DNA of 61,296 bases from Candidatus Thorarchaeota archaeon (GTDB lineage: Archaea; Asgardarchaeota; Thorarchaeia; Thorarchaeales; Thorarchaeaceae). The stretch is from positions 1 through 61,296 of the forward strand of contig JAGSHN010000028.1 in NCBI GenBank assembly GCA_029855935.1, in the 5' to 3' direction. Positions 1 to 9,273 of the stretch are shown piece after piece. Below the pieces are notes generated by a model. That model ran no database searches and had not been told where the DNA came from. It saw nothing but the letters and a program-made list of their open reading frames with translations. Each line of letters begins with the position of its first letter. Position 1 is the stretch's first letter. Made by a program: the position numbers and the translations under genes.

Positions 1-432
1 GACGGCGTCAGTCTGATCTTCGTCTGGTCTCTGAGTTCTCTCGCCCCCGGCCAGGAACAGGTGTTCATTGTGAAGTACGAGTTTCCTGTCTCCCTCGGAG
101 CGAACGGGGGTCAGTCGCTGACCTTCTCCCCACTGGCTGCAGGTGTCATCGGCCTGGTCGCCGGCGCGGTGTTGATGTTCTTGGTTCCGCGTGCGTGGCG
201 AGTATTCGTGGAGAGACGACGAGTGAAGTTGGTGGGCATCACCGATGAGGAGAGGGAGATACTTGAGATAGTGGAGCGCAAGGGCGGCTCGTGTCCGCAG
301 AAGGAGCTCTACGAGGTGATGAACGTGTCACAGGCGAAGATCAGTCTGCTACTGAAGGGGCTTGAGTCTCGTGGGCTCATCCGCCGGCTCCGGGAGGGAC
401 GTGAGAACATAGTCTACCTCCTTGAGGAGTAG
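1..432 (+). CDS. membrane-anchored winged-helix protein (5' end outside window)
   Basis: The reading frame is open to the first base of the window, so the true start lies upstream and only the C-terminal part is seen. In order it shows an extracytoplasmic-looking stretch, one hydrophobic span (around VIGLVAGAVLMFLVP), a basic stop-transfer segment (RRRVK), then a winged-helix domain of the MarR/ArsR kind (EREILEIVERKGG, a recognition helix near SQAKISLLLKGLESRGL, and a basic wing RRLREGRE). This layout fits a membrane-tethered DNA-binding protein. The family is common in archaea, but ligand and target are unknown. It ends 71 bases before the methylmalonyl-CoA mutase operon, which has its own TATA-like box, so the two are probably separate units. 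Confidence 0.75.
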   Translation, partial: DGVSLIFVWSLSSLAPGQEQVFIVKYEFPVSLGANGGQSLTFSPLAAGVIGLVAGAVLMFLVPRAWRVFVERRRVKLVGITDEEREILEIVERKGGSCPQKELYEVMNVSQAKISLLLKGLESRGLIRRLREGRENIVYLLEE

Positions 433-447
433 ACACTCACGGGACAG

Positions 448-456
448 TATTTATAT
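448..456 (+). promoter_or_regulatory. TATA box candidate for the mutase operon
   Basis: TATTTATAT lies about 50 bases before the TTG start of the mutase small subunit. Transcription would begin near 480, leaving a short leader that contains the GAGGTG ribosome-binding site. Confidence 0.5.
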
Positions 457-503
457 CCGTCACGCAGGTCACTCACACCCAAACACCCTGATGAGGTGTG
501 TTC

Positions 504-905
504 TTGAGTCCATCGAGAAAGATACGAGTCCTCATAGCAAAGCCGGGTCTGGACGGACACGACCGTGGCGCAAAGGTAGTGGCCCGTGCGCTCCGGGACG
601 CGGGGATGGAGGTCATCTACACCGGTCTGCGCCAGACCCCGGAGATGATTGTGCGAGCTGCCATTGACGAGTCTGTGGACGTCATTGGTCTGAGCATCCT
701 CAGTGGTGCTCATATGGCCCTGTTTCCGAGAGTGATGGAGCTCCTCAGGAAGGAGGGTGCTGACGACATCCTCGTCATCGGCGGCGGCATCATACCGGAG
801 GACGACATCCCCGAGTTGAAGAAGCACGGCATCGCGGAGATCTTCGGCCCGGGAACGCCTCTTGACGAGATTGTGGACTATATACGCAAACACGTCAAGG
901 TCTAG
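504..905 (+). CDS. mcmA2: methylmalonyl-CoA mutase, B12-binding small subunit
   Basis: This is the cobalamin-binding subunit of a split methylmalonyl-CoA mutase, which converts methylmalonyl-CoA to succinyl-CoA. The B12-binding signature is present: [10 protein letters not shown] with the axial His in DGHDRG, then GLSILSGAH and IGGGIIP. At about 133 residues it is the stand-alone length typical of archaea. I chose the TTG at 504 because the SD-like GATGAGGTG sits 5 bases ahead and homologues begin near SPSRKIRVL; a GTG at 498 is in frame but overlaps that site. It is the first gene of a run followed by the MeaB GTPase, the large subunit and the epimerase. Confidence 0.93.
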   Translation: MSPSRKIRVLIAKPGLDGHDRGAKVVARALRDAGMEVIYTGLRQTPEMIVRAAIDESVDVIGLSILSGAHMALFPRVMELLRKEGADDILVIGGGIIPEDDIPELKKHGIAEIFGPGTPLDEIVDYIRKHVKV

Positions 906-925
906 ACACAAAGAGGACACAGACA

Positions 926-1912
926 TTGCGCGTCGAGGACTTGGTGAGGGGTGTTCTTGAGGGCAAGAGACGTCCTCTGGCAAGACTCATCACTATGATA
1001 GAGAACGAGGACCCCCAGGCCAGCGAGGCGCTGAGACTACTGTATCGGCACACTGGTCGCGCCCACATTATCGGGATAACTGGGCCGCCCGGTTCGGGAA
1101 AGAGCACCTTGGTCACCAGAATGACTGCTGAGTACCGACGACGAGGTCGGACAGTGGGGATTGTGGCCGTTGATCCCTCCAGTCCGTTCTCTGGAGGCGC
1201 ACTTCTCGGCGATCGCATCAGGATGCAGGAGCACAGTCTTGATGAGGGCGTCTTTGTCCGCAGTATGGGAACGCGCGGCCATCTCGGTGGCATAGCAAGG
1301 GCGACCTCGGATGTTGTTCGAGCGATTGACGCCTCGGGAAAGGATGTCATCATAGTCGAGACGGTGGGTGCGGGGCAGTCCGAGGTCGAGATCATCGACA
1401 TTGCGCACACGGTCGTTGTAGTCGATGTCCCGGGGAGCGGCGATGATATACAGGCTATCAAGGCTGGGATAATGGAGATTGCAGACATCTTCGTCGTCAA
1501 CAAGATGGACCTCCCGGGCGCTGACAGGAAGGTGTCCGAGATCAACGCTATGCTGGACCTCGACCAGAAGATGGGCGAGTGGCGCCCTCCTGTACTCCTC
1601 ACCAACGGTCGTACTGGTGAGGGCGTTCCCGAGCTAGTGGACAAGATTGACGAGCATATGGTCTTTCTCCGCGAGAGCGGTCTGCTGGAGGAGAAGGGCC
1701 TTCAGCGCAGCCGTGACGAGCTTCACCAGATAATGGAGTATCGTCTCACCCGCGAGCTTCTACAGCATCTTCGTGGCAGGCCGGAGTACGAGCGGGCCAT
1801 CAAGATGATTGCCCAGCGCCATGACGACCCCTACAGCGTGGCCCAGCGCCTGATTGCGGAGTTCCTTGTCGAACTGAGCAGAAGCGGTGGCGGTGATGAA
1901 GATGGTGGATGA
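926..1912 (+). CDS. meaB: MeaB/ArgK-family GTPase, mutase chaperone
   Basis: G3E-type P-loop GTPase that loads and protects the B12 cofactor of methylmalonyl-CoA mutase. Visible motifs are the Walker A loop GPPGSGKST, the switch region [18 protein letters not shown], the [10 protein letters not shown] segment typical of MeaB, and NKMD as the base-specificity motif. At 328 residues it is full length, with a C-terminal helical dimerisation region. The start is TTG at 926, 20 bases after the small subunit gene. It overlaps the start of the large subunit by 17 bases, so translation is probably coupled. Placement between the two mutase subunits supports the role strongly. Confidence 0.92.
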   Translation: MRVEDLVRGVLEGKRRPLARLITMIENEDPQASEALRLLYRHTGRAHIIGITGPPGSGKSTLVTRMTAEYRRRGRTVGIVAVDPSSPFSGGALLGDRIRMQEHSLDEGVFVRSMGTRGHLGGIARATSDVVRAIDASGKDVIIVETVGAGQSEVEIIDIAHTVVVVDVPGSGDDIQAIKAGIMEIADIFVVNKMDLPGADRKVSEINAMLDLDQKMGEWRPPVLLTNGRTGEGVPELVDKIDEHMVFLRESGLLEEKGLQRSRDELHQIMEYRLTRELLQHLRGRPEYERAIKMIAQRHDDPYSVAQRLIAEFLVELSRSGGGDEDGG

Positions 1913-3581
1913 GGAGGAGAGACGTGAGATTCAGAGTGCACTTGAGGCATGGGAGAAGGGTCCGGTCGCCAAGACCGTCAGTCGTTTTCCGGAGCGGAGG
2001 GAGGCCTTCGCAACGCCCTCCGGGATTACTGTGAAACGTCTCTATACGCCTCTTGATGTTGACTCCTTGAAGTACAACCGCGATCTCGGCTTCCCTGGCG
2101 CGTACCCCTTCACACGTGGTGTCCAGCCAACTATGTACCGTGGTCGGCTGTGGACTATGCGACAGTACAGCGGCTTCGCAACAGCAAGGGAGACCAACGA
2201 GCGGTTCAGGTATCTTCTCGAACAGGGTCAGACGGGTCTCTCGGTCGCATTCGACCTTCCCACGCAGATTGGCTATGACTCAGATCATCCAATGGCGCGT
2301 GGCGAGGTGGGAAAGGTCGGCGTCGCAATCGACTCTCTCGCCGATATGGAGGTCCTCTTTGACTCAATCCCTCTCGACCGCGTCAGCACGTCTATGACGA
2401 TCAACGCCCCTGCTGCGGTCCTTCTCGCGATGTACATAGCCGTCGCCGAGAAGCAGGGGGTGCCTATGGAGAAGCTTCGGGGGACAATTCAGAACGACAT
2501 CCTGAAGGAGTATGTGGCCCGCGGGACGTACATCTTCCCTCCGCAAGAGTCTATGAGGCTGATCACTGACATATTCAAGTTCTGCTCCGAGAAGATGCCT
2601 CTGTGGAACACCATCTCAATCTCGGGCTATCACATCCGTGAGGCCGGCTCGACGGCCGTGCAAGAGGTCGCGTTCACCCTTGCTGATGGTATTGCCTATG
2701 TACAGGCAGCCATCGATGCAGGCCTCGATGTTGACAAGTTCGCCTCGAGACTCTCATTCTTCTTCGGTTCGCACAGCAACTTCTTCGAGGAGGTCGCAAA
2801 GTTCAGGGCAGCGCGACGGCTGTGGGCAAGGATCATGCGGGAACGATTCGGTGCGCGCGAGGACCGGTCGTGCAGAATGAGGTTTCACACACAGACCGCC
2901 GGATGCACGCTCACAGCACAGCAGCCTGAGAACAATGTCGTCCGTGTCACCCTCCAAGCGCTGCAGGCGGTGCTCGGTGGGACTCAGTCTCTTCACACCA
3001 ACTCGCGTGATGAGGCTCTCTCGCTCCCGACGGAGGAGTCAGTTCGAATCGCACTGCGCACCCAGCAGATAATTGCCTTTGAGACGGGCGTGACCGACAC
3101 GGTCGACCCGCTGGCGGGCTCGTACTTCATCGAGAGCCTCACCGACGAGATTGAGCGCCGCGCGATGGAGTACATCAAGAAGATTGACGAGATGGGTGGT
3201 GCCCCCCGCGCCATTGAGAAGGGATTCATTCAGCGGGAGATAACGCAGAGCGCGTACGAGCATCAGCGTCTTGTTGACAGCGGCGAGAGGGTCGTTGTGG
3301 GAGTCAACAAGTTCGTCATAGAGGAGGGCCATACCTTTGACTACATGCGCGTCGACCCCGAGGCTGAGAGACGACAGATAGAACGTGTCCGCAGCGTCCG
3401 TGCCTCTCGTGACCAGTCCGCCGTGGACGATGCACTTGCCGCGCTACGTGCGGCTGCTGAGGGGACTGACAACCTGATGCCCTTCATCTTGGACGCTGTC
3501 CGTGCCTACGCGACTCTCGGGGAGATCTGTGATGTGCTCCGAGGTGTCTTTGGGGAGTATCGTGCCCCTGATGTCCTGTAG
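1896..3581 (+). CDS. mcmA1: methylmalonyl-CoA mutase, catalytic large subunit
   Basis: TIM-barrel subunit of coenzyme B12-dependent mutase, lacking the B12 domain, which is encoded separately at 504-905. Typical blocks are [46 protein letters not shown] and [24 protein letters not shown]. The Tyr in RQYSGF and the Arg after LKEYVA match methylmalonyl-CoA mutase; isobutyryl-CoA mutases have Ile and Gln in those blocks, so methylmalonyl-CoA is the likelier substrate. Start candidates are GTG 1887, ATG 1896 and ATG 1902; I use 1896. At about 560 residues the length is normal. It is followed by the epimerase. Confidence 0.94.
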   Translation: MKMVDEEERREIQSALEAWEKGPVAKTVSRFPERREAFATPSGITVKRLYTPLDVDSLKYNRDLGFPGAYPFTRGVQPTMYRGRLWTMRQYSGFATARETNERFRYLLEQGQTGLSVAFDLPTQIGYDSDHPMARGEVGKVGVAIDSLADMEVLFDSIPLDRVSTSMTINAPAAVLLAMYIAVAEKQGVPMEKLRGTIQNDILKEYVARGTYIFPPQESMRLITDIFKFCSEKMPLWNTISISGYHIREAGSTAVQEVAFTLADGIAYVQAAIDAGLDVDKFASRLSFFFGSHSNFFEEVAKFRAARRLWARIMRERFGAREDRSCRMRFHTQTAGCTLTAQQPENNVVRVTLQALQAVLGGTQSLHTNSRDEALSLPTEESVRIALRTQQIIAFETGVTDTVDPLAGSYFIESLTDEIERRAMEYIKKIDEMGGAPRAIEKGFIQREITQSAYEHQRLVDSGERVVVGVNKFVIEEGHTFDYMRVDPEAERRQIERVRSVRASRDQSAVDDALAALRAAAEGTDNLMPFILDAVRAYATLGEICDVLRGVFGEYRAPDVL

Positions 3582-3603
3582 ATGAGATAACGAGGTGAGA
3601 GTG

Positions 3604-4014
3604 TTGGCTGTGAAAAAGATCGACCATGTGGGTATCGCGGTCAGCAGCATAGACGAGGTGCTGCCGTACTATCGAGATGTCCTCGGCCTGAAGTTTCTGG
3701 GAGAGGAGGTCATCACCGAGCAGAAGGTGAGGGTTGCTTTTCTCGGGATTGGTGAGAGCCGGATAGAGCTGCTTGAGCCAACGTCCGATGACAGCCCGAT
3801 ATCAAAGTTCCTTGAGAAGCGCGGTGGTGGAATACACCACATTGCCATCCTGGTCGACGACATAGACAGAGCCCTTGAGGCACACCGGAGTGAGGGGCGT
3901 CGTCTCATCGATGAGAAGCCACGTGCCGGTGCTCACGGGATGAGAATTGCCTTCGTCCATCCGAAAGCCGCCTCGGGTGTACTCCTTGAGCTCTGTGAGC
4001 GCAAGACGGAGTAG
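3604..4014 (+). CDS. mce: methylmalonyl-CoA epimerase
   Basis: Vicinal-oxygen-chelate (glyoxalase-fold) protein that interconverts the (R) and (S) forms of methylmalonyl-CoA and so feeds the mutase. Two beta-alpha-beta modules are seen: KIDHVGIAVSS with the first metal His, and GGIHHIAILVDD with the second, ending in a metal Glu within GVLLELCE. Length about 137 residues is standard. Several starts are in frame (GTG 3595, GTG 3601, TTG 3604); TTG 3604 leaves 5 bases to the GAGGTGA ribosome-binding site at 3592-3598, and homologues start near KKIDHVGIAV. It closes the mutase operon and faces a convergent gene. Confidence 0.93.
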   Translation: MAVKKIDHVGIAVSSIDEVLPYYRDVLGLKFLGEEVITEQKVRVAFLGIGESRIELLEPTSDDSPISKFLEKRGGGIHHIAILVDDIDRALEAHRSEGRRLIDEKPRAGAHGMRIAFVHPKAASGVLLELCERKTE

Positions 4015-4065
4015 ACCTCGCGGACAAGTAGATGAGCGACGCGTGGGCGGCGCAACACAGCAGTG

Positions 4066-5118
4066 TCATCTCCGGCCGGCAGCACTGAGTACCTCACTGA
4101 TCACATCGGCCGTGTACAGTACGTCATCTCTACTCACCATTCTGTTCAACACGAACCGAATCCTCGACCCGTACTCGCCGTAGACAAGAACGCCTCTCTC
4201 TCTGAGCCTGGCTGCAAACTCGGGGGCGGTGATGTTGAAGTTGTCCAGCTGGATGAACACAATGTTCGTTTCTGGCTCATCGACCAGCAGACCCTCTATC
4301 TCTGCCAGCCTTGAGTACAGCAGGCGTGCATTCTCATGGTCCTCCTTGAGGCGGTCGACCATCTTCTCCAGCGCAACAATACACGGTGCTGCAATGATTC
4401 CTGCCTGCCTCATTCCCCCGCCGAGCTTCTTCCTTGTCCGCAGTGCCTCGTGAATGAACTCCCGGGTCCCAGCAACCACCGAACCCACCGGGGCGGACAG
4501 GCCCTTGCTGAAGCATATCTGCACAGAGTCCACCTCTCTCACCAGCCTACTCGCCGGTAGTCCAAGGGCCACTGCTGCATTGAACAGTCGTGCACCGTCA
4601 CAGTGGACGATCAGCCCGTGGTCGTGGGCAACCCGCGCCAGTGCGTCAACTTGGTCAGGCCTTATGATGGTACCACCCGCATAGTTGTGTGTGTTCTCCA
4701 CAACGACCATCGCGGTGCGTGCGTAGTGCGGATTATCCGGACTGATTGCGCGCTCCAGAGTCTCGGGGAGAATGTACCCTCTGACCCCATCGACGGGCTT
4801 TGGAAACAGGCCTCCCAGCGAGGCCATTGCTCCCGCCTCGAAGAGGAACGTGTGTGACCTGCGCTCGACCACGACCTCATCACCGCGTCGTGTCTGTGAG
4901 AGAAGCGAGACGACGTTCCCCTGTGTGCCGGATGTCACAAGGAGCGCAGCCTCCTTTCCGAGGGCTCGAGCGGCCTTCTCTTGAAGCTCGTTCACGACCT
5001 CATCCTCGCCCGCGACGTCATCACCGAGGCGACCCTGGTGGTAGGCCTCGACTATTGCCTGTATCATCTCATCTGTCGGCTGCGTGAACGTGTCACTGCG
5101 GAGCTCGATCATTCTCAT
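4066..5118 (-). CDS. ltaE: low-specificity L-threonine aldolase
   Basis: PLP enzyme of fold type I that cleaves threonine or allo-threonine to glycine and acetaldehyde. Family blocks are IELRSDTFTQPT at the start, GDDVAGEDEVVNELQ, VTSGTQGN, VVENTHNYAGGT, HCDGARLFNAAVALG, and the Schiff-base Lys in CFSKGLSAPVGSV. At about 350 residues it is full length. Starts at 5142, 5118 and 5112 are possible; the conserved beginning argues for 5118 or 5112. No good ribosome-binding site is seen, so the message may be leaderless. It is convergent with the epimerase gene, with only about 50 bases between. Confidence 0.92.
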   Translation of the reverse strand: MRMIELRSDTFTQPTDEMIQAIVEAYHQGRLGDDVAGEDEVVNELQEKAARALGKEAALLVTSGTQGNVVSLLSQTRRGDEVVVERRSHTFLFEAGAMASLGGLFPKPVDGVRGYILPETLERAISPDNPHYARTAMVVVENTHNYAGGTIIRPDQVDALARVAHDHGLIVHCDGARLFNAAVALGLPASRLVREVDSVQICFSKGLSAPVGSVVAGTREFIHEALRTRKKLGGGMRQAGIIAAPCIVALEKMVDRLKEDHENARLLYSRLAEIEGLLVDEPETNIVFIQLDNFNITAPEFAARLRERGVLVYGEYGSRIRFVLNRMVSRDDVLYTADVISEVLSAAGRR

Positions 5119-5224
5119 ACGTGCCCGCTGGCGTGCACCCAACGATTAGGCTTTCGGTAGCAGCGCAGGTAGGAACTGTTAAAAAATCAGTGCTCTGCCC
5201 GTGGCCAGTAGGTGCGTGTCAGCG

Positions 5225-6514
5225 ATGAACGACGGCCCTAGCTATATCTCTCGAGTCCGCTCATTTGACCGGAACGGCCGTCTGTACATCCTGTCGGACA
5301 TTCTCTCCGCGTTCTATTTCGGCATATACAATGTGATATTCAATCTCTACATACTTGAGATTGGCTTTGGGGAGGACTTTCTCGGTCTTCTCTTGAGTGC
5401 TGGAATGTTCGGCACGGCTGCTGTCGCGCTCCTTGCAGGAATGGTCTCTGATAGGTACAGCCGTCGAAGAATCATCTTTATTGCTGGGACCGTGAATCTC
5501 GTATGCACGCTTGTCTTGTCGGTCGCTACCAACGGACTGATCCTGATACTCGCAGAACTCGCGTTTGGAGTGGCAGGCGCATTCTTCTACGTGGCGTGGC
5601 TTCCATACATCACAGGTCTCACGACGGACGATGAGAGGGCACATCTCTTCAGTGTGAATTCTGGACTCTCTCTCCTTGCCGTGTTCTTTGGTAATCTTGT
5701 CGGAGGATTTCTTCCCGGCCTGCTGAGTAGACTTCTCGGGACTGGCAGCTCTATGGTGATACCGTTCAGGTATACCCTCCTCCTCTGTGTGGTGTTCTTT
5801 GGCCTCAGCATTGTCGTGATTGTGCCTATGGGCCCCGACCGCTCATCGCTCACCCAGGTGCAGTCATTTGGTCTCGGCAATGTCCGGAACTGGCGGTTCC
5901 TGAAACGCTACACCGCATCAGTTGTCACAATCGGTCTCGGCGCAGGAATGATAGTCCAGTTCTTCAACATATTTTTCTCAGCCGAGGAGACCTTTGGGGC
6001 GTCTACCGAACTCATCGGTATCATATTCGGGCTGAACACACTCGTTCTCGCCACAGGCAACTTTGTGGCTCCCGTGCTGTCAGACCGGCTGGGAAAGGTG
6101 AGGACAGTGGCGGTGACGGAGCTACTCTCAATCCCCTTCCTTCTCCTCATTGCGTGGTCGCCCGTACTTGAGGTCGCGGTCTTCGCCTACGTGATGCGTT
6201 CTGCACTGATGAATATGGCCGGACCAGTGGTTCAGGCGTTCTTCATGGAGCAGCTTGCAGAGGAGGAACGCTCCACTGCCTCAGGACTGCTCACGAGTGC
6301 TGACTCTGTGGCTCGGGGTGTGGCGTCTAACATCGGTGGCACTCTGCTGGCAATGGGCCTCTACCGGCTACCCTATGTCATTGTGTCTGGGCTGTACCTC
6401 CTCGGAGTCGCCCAGTTCTACTACTTCTTCCGTCATGAGGAGCGCAGGGGTGCCTATCCCGAGGTAGACGTTGTCGTGGTCTCGGAGCCGGAGACGGGGA
6501 CCGACATCACATAG
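5225..6514 (+). CDS. MFS transporter
   Basis: Major facilitator superfamily integral membrane protein with about 12 hydrophobic spans. The loop 2-3 signature is present as GMVSDRYSRRRII, and a related sequence recurs at the start of the second half (APVLSDRLGKVRTV). At about 430 residues it is full length. ATG 5225 is preferred over GTG 5201 because an AGGTG lies upstream and the N terminus then matches the short cytoplasmic start usual in the family. Substrate cannot be told from sequence. It stands alone between a divergent threonine aldolase gene and a convergent Ntn hydrolase gene. Confidence 0.88.
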   Translation: MNDGPSYISRVRSFDRNGRLYILSDILSAFYFGIYNVIFNLYILEIGFGEDFLGLLLSAGMFGTAAVALLAGMVSDRYSRRRIIFIAGTVNLVCTLVLSVATNGLILILAELAFGVAGAFFYVAWLPYITGLTTDDERAHLFSVNSGLSLLAVFFGNLVGGFLPGLLSRLLGTGSSMVIPFRYTLLLCVVFFGLSIVVIVPMGPDRSSLTQVQSFGLGNVRNWRFLKRYTASVVTIGLGAGMIVQFFNIFFSAEETFGASTELIGIIFGLNTLVLATGNFVAPVLSDRLGKVRTVAVTELLSIPFLLLIAWSPVLEVAVFAYVMRSALMNMAGPVVQAFFMEQLAEEERSTASGLLTSADSVARGVASNIGGTLLAMGLYRLPYVIVSGLYLLGVAQFYYFFRHEERRGAYPEVDVVVVSEPETGTDIT

Positions 6515-6531
6515 GATGGCGGTAGGTGGTT

Positions 6532-6545
6532 GGCCCAACGGGGCC
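6532..6545. terminator. short GC hairpin between convergent genes
   Basis: GGCCC-AACG-GGGCC forms a 5-bp stem with a 4-base loop just after the MFS stop. No T-run follows directly, so its role as a terminator is weakly supported. Confidence 0.25.
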
Positions 6546-6609
6546 TGGTGAGTTACAAACTGTGGCTCAGCCGTCGAAAGGGCGGATCCCTGCGTGCGGT
6601 ATTCCTATG

Positions 6610-7443
6610 TCACTTCGGGTAGATCTGGGCCGCACGCTTCACTATCTCCTCGTCCGCGGGAAACAGTAGTGGGATGGACGTGTAGGAGGGGACCTGACAG
6701 GGATTGCCCTTGGCCACATGGACGACGACCTTTGGCCTTGTACTGTCCTGTGCGTGATCGACCTCGATGACATAGCTCATAGCAGTGAATGGAGTACCGT
6801 CCCCCTCAGGATGCATACAGATGCTGGCCTGCCCCTTCGCCTCGCCGTGATCCCTCAACAGGTCGAACACGTCCTTTACGTTGTCCACTCTCCTGATGAG
6901 CTCGTAGCCACGGTCGAGTCGTTTCACAGACGCATCGTAGAAGTTGGGGCCGAACCTTGAGGTGTACTGCCTCACCTCATCCTCGGTGTCAAGCATGATG
7001 TGATGGCTACTGCGCAGAACCTTCTTTGGTGACCACTCGATGTTGTGTTGCTCGCCCGCAAGCTCTACCACAAGGGCGCTGTCGCTGTCGGCAAGTATCA
7101 GATTCCCCCATTGATACTTCCGGCCTGTCCTCAGGTGGTCCTCCACCATTGCCAGTGCGTCCTCAGCGTCCTTTGCGAACATCAATATCTGTTCTGTCAG
7201 AACGTGGTAGGAGGGCTCCTGTGTCGACATCACGTGGGTGTTTGCTGCCACGAGTCCGTAGCGATTCACTCCAACTGCGATACCGCTCACCTGTCCGGTC
7301 ACAGGATCGATTCCCTTGATGCCAAACGCGTCCACGTCGTAGAACAGCTCGTCACTGTGGGCGGATGTTGTGAGGTCCCGGTTCTTGAAGAGCACAGTCT
7401 TCTCGAGCTCAGGAAGTATCACGGCACCAGCAAGGCTAGTCAT
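6610..7443 (-). CDS. Ntn-hydrolase of the acyltransferase/choloylglycine type, Cys nucleophile absent
   Basis: Resembles the linear-amide C-N hydrolase / isopenicillin N acyltransferase-like group. Conserved landmarks are FKNRDL near the N terminus, GVNRYGLVAANTHV, GNLILADSDSALVVE and VLRSSHHIM. In this group a Cys exposed by processing acts as nucleophile; here the protein begins MTSLAG, so no Cys is available and Thr2, exposed by Met removal, is the best candidate. No signal peptide is seen, so it is probably cytoplasmic. A TATA-like box about 25 bases ahead of the ATG suggests a leaderless message. The substrate is unknown; an amide or peptide bond is the family expectation. Confidence 0.72.
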   Translation of the reverse strand: MTSLAGAVILPELEKTVLFKNRDLTTSAHSDELFYDVDAFGIKGIDPVTGQVSGIAVGVNRYGLVAANTHVMSTQEPSYHVLTEQILMFAKDAEDALAMVEDHLRTGRKYQWGNLILADSDSALVVELAGEQHNIEWSPKKVLRSSHHIMLDTEDEVRQYTSRFGPNFYDASVKRLDRGYELIRRVDNVKDVFDLLRDHGEAKGQASICMHPEGDGTPFTAMSYVIEVDHAQDSTRPKVVVHVAKGNPCQVPSYTSIPLLFPADEEIVKRAAQIYPK

Positions 7444-7462
7444 TTATTCGCACCGTCAGAAG

Positions 7463-7474
7463 GGTATTTTATCC
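7463..7474 (-). promoter_or_regulatory. TATA box candidate for the Ntn hydrolase
   Basis: On the minus strand GGATAAAATACC is centred about 26 bases before the ATG at 7443, the spacing expected of a leaderless archaeal transcript. Confidence 0.5.
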
Positions 7475-7550
7475 GCTATATGATGTTATCTGTGGTCTAG
7501 TTTGCTGTGGCCACGCGGGTGAGATATGATGACCGGGAGGCCTGATCTCA

Positions 7551-8333
7551 ATGGACCTAGATGAGGCACTGAAGAGTGTGCCTCTCACGCTGATTCGGCC
7601 TGTCGTCATCAGTGTTCCCACGACCGTTTCAACCAACACGCTGGCGCGTGACCTGTTGTCTCACGGCGAGGGGCGTGAAGGTCTGATAGTCATTGCAGAG
7701 AGCCAGTCCGGGGGTCGTGGCCGGGGCAAGAGGACCTGGCACTCACCGGGCGGAGGTCTGTATATGTCGGTGGTCCTCAGGCCATTGCCTACAGTGGAGA
7801 GGGCCCCGGTACTCAGTCTTCTGGCAGGGGTGTCCGTTGCGCAGGCAGTGGAGCAGATATCGGGTGTGCATCCTCTTCTCAAGTGGCCTAACGACATACA
7901 GTTGTGGGAACGAAAACTTGGCGGGATCTTGTCGGACCTTGTTACGGAGCCACAACCGCTGGTCATAGTTGGCATCGGGGTCAATGTGAACACTCCGTCG
8001 GCGATGTTTCCGCCTGGCATTCGAGAGACGTCTATCTCACTGATTGATGTCACCCACCATCAGCACGACATTGTCAAACTGGCAGCGACGGTCATACGTC
8101 AAATGGACCTCTTGTTGTCCAAGATCATCTCGCCGGGTGGAACCGACGGTGTACTTGAACTGTGGCGTCAGAGGTCCGCCACATTGGGCCGGAGGGTCAG
8201 AGTGAGTCTCTCGTCTGGCGAGATGGAGGGGATGGCCATCGACGTGGACTCCTCGGGGTCCCTCATTGTCCAACTCGACGATGGGTCTCTCCGCAGCATC
8301 AGCGCAGGAGAGGTCATCCACCTTCGCACCTAG
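7551..8333 (+). CDS. birA: biotin--[carboxyl carrier protein] ligase
   Basis: Attaches biotin to the carrier-protein lysine via biotinyl-AMP. Signature blocks are STNTLARDLL, the nucleotide/biotin loop GGRGRGKRTWHSPGGGLYMS, LKWPNDI and KLGGILSDL, with a C-terminal SH3-like tail (GRRVRVSL...GEMEGMAIDVD...GSLIVQ). There is no N-terminal DNA-binding domain, so it is a class I ligase and not a repressor. At 260 residues it is full length. GGGAGG stands ahead of ATG 7551. Its natural substrate in this window is the carrier protein at 14754-15290. Confidence 0.94.
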   Translation: MDLDEALKSVPLTLIRPVVISVPTTVSTNTLARDLLSHGEGREGLIVIAESQSGGRGRGKRTWHSPGGGLYMSVVLRPLPTVERAPVLSLLAGVSVAQAVEQISGVHPLLKWPNDIQLWERKLGGILSDLVTEPQPLVIVGIGVNVNTPSAMFPPGIRETSISLIDVTHHQHDIVKLAATVIRQMDLLLSKIISPGGTDGVLELWRQRSATLGRRVRVSLSSGEMEGMAIDVDSSGSLIVQLDDGSLRSISAGEVIHLRT

Positions 8334-8355
8334 TGATCGGTGTGAGGAGAAGGTT

Positions 8356-8390
8356 CATCAGCAACTGATGTCGCCTCTCTGACAAGTCAG
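8356..8390. other. two small hairpins between birA and RNase HIII genes
   Basis: CATCAG-CAA-CTGATG (8356-8370) and CTGAC-AA-GTCAG (8379-8390) are perfect short stems in the 70-base gap, just ahead of the ribosome-binding site GTGAGGAG. They could moderate readthrough or translation, or be chance. Confidence 0.3.
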
Positions 8391-8403
8391 GTGAGGAGAA
8401 AAA

Positions 8404-9249
8404 GTGGTTGATCTCGTAGTGACGGTCGAGTCTGCACTCTTGGAGAAGGTACGTTCCGCGCTCGAGCAGGTCGCTGGCGTACGCAGGAAGAGCACCACCA
8501 ACAAGTATGAGGTATTCAGGCTGGGATGTCCGGGTGGCAGCATAGTCGCCTACACGTCTGGCAAGATTGTGGCCAATGGCCCCACTGCAGCCTCATTGCT
8601 CGCCGATGCTGTAGCCTCTCTTGGCACGGCTCAGACAGGCGTGGTTGTTGGCTCCGACGAGGCAGGCAAGGGGGAATGGCTCGGTCCGCTTGTCGTGGCT
8701 GCGGTTGCTCTTACGCCGGGCGATGCTGTCTTCCTCCGTTCTCAGGGTGTGATGGACAGCAAGCAGGTCCATCCTGCTCATCTCGCAAGGCTGGCCTCGC
8801 TGGTGGCCGAGCGCTCCCTTGCAGATGAAGTCGTTCTCATCTCCCCCTCAACATTCGAGCAGCGTCTCACGGAGATGAGAAGCGAGGGAAAGAATCTCAA
8901 CGACCTTCTCGCGTGGGCCCATACGACGGCAATCGCCAAGGTACTGAGGGTCATATCGACCGACGCGCCCGTCACGGTTGTCATTGATGAGTTCTCTCGT
9001 GAGAAGATGCATAGCCGTCTGATGCGTGCAGTTGGCCATCAGAGTCTGACGGTGATTCAGCGTCACCGTGCCGAGGACGAAGTGGCAGTTGCCGCGGCCA
9101 GCATTGTTGCACGTGCTCGACGTGAGAAGTGGATTGATGATATGTCACGGCATCTGGGCGTAGATCTGCGTCAACTCACACCTGACGATGCACTCGCCCA
9201 CCCACGGCGGTCGCTGTTTGCGAAGATATCCTATCTTCGTAGAGATTGA
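8404..9249 (+). CDS. rnhC: ribonuclease HIII
   Basis: Hydrolyses the RNA strand of RNA-DNA hybrids. The N-terminal 75 residues look like the TBP-like substrate-binding domain special to RNase HIII (STTNKYEVFRLGCPGG, SGKIVANGP). The catalytic domain has GSDEAGKGEWLGPLVV, which is the HIII rather than HII form, the acidic MDSKQV, and AEDEVAVAAASIVARA. At 281 residues it matches HIII length, longer than archaeal RNase HII. GTG 8404 follows GAGGAG with good spacing. RNase HIII is mainly a bacterial enzyme and is sporadic in archaea, so this gene may have been acquired. Confidence 0.9.
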   Translation: MVDLVVTVESALLEKVRSALEQVAGVRRKSTTNKYEVFRLGCPGGSIVAYTSGKIVANGPTAASLLADAVASLGTAQTGVVVGSDEAGKGEWLGPLVVAAVALTPGDAVFLRSQGVMDSKQVHPAHLARLASLVAERSLADEVVLISPSTFEQRLTEMRSEGKNLNDLLAWAHTTAIAKVLRVISTDAPVTVVIDEFSREKMHSRLMRAVGHQSLTVIQRHRAEDEVAVAAASIVARARREKWIDDMSRHLGVDLRQLTPDDALAHPRRSLFAKISYLRRD

Positions 9250-9273
9250 CGTTCCAGTCGGTCAGCGGCTGAG

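Noticed and set aside
895-1644. 249-codon minus-strand frame opposite the MeaB gene
   Set aside because: It is the mirror of strongly conserved coding sequence and is Ser/Thr-rich in the way typical of antisense frames; no domain is seen.
7551-8333. BirA as transcription repressor
   Set aside because: The N-terminal DNA-binding domain is absent.
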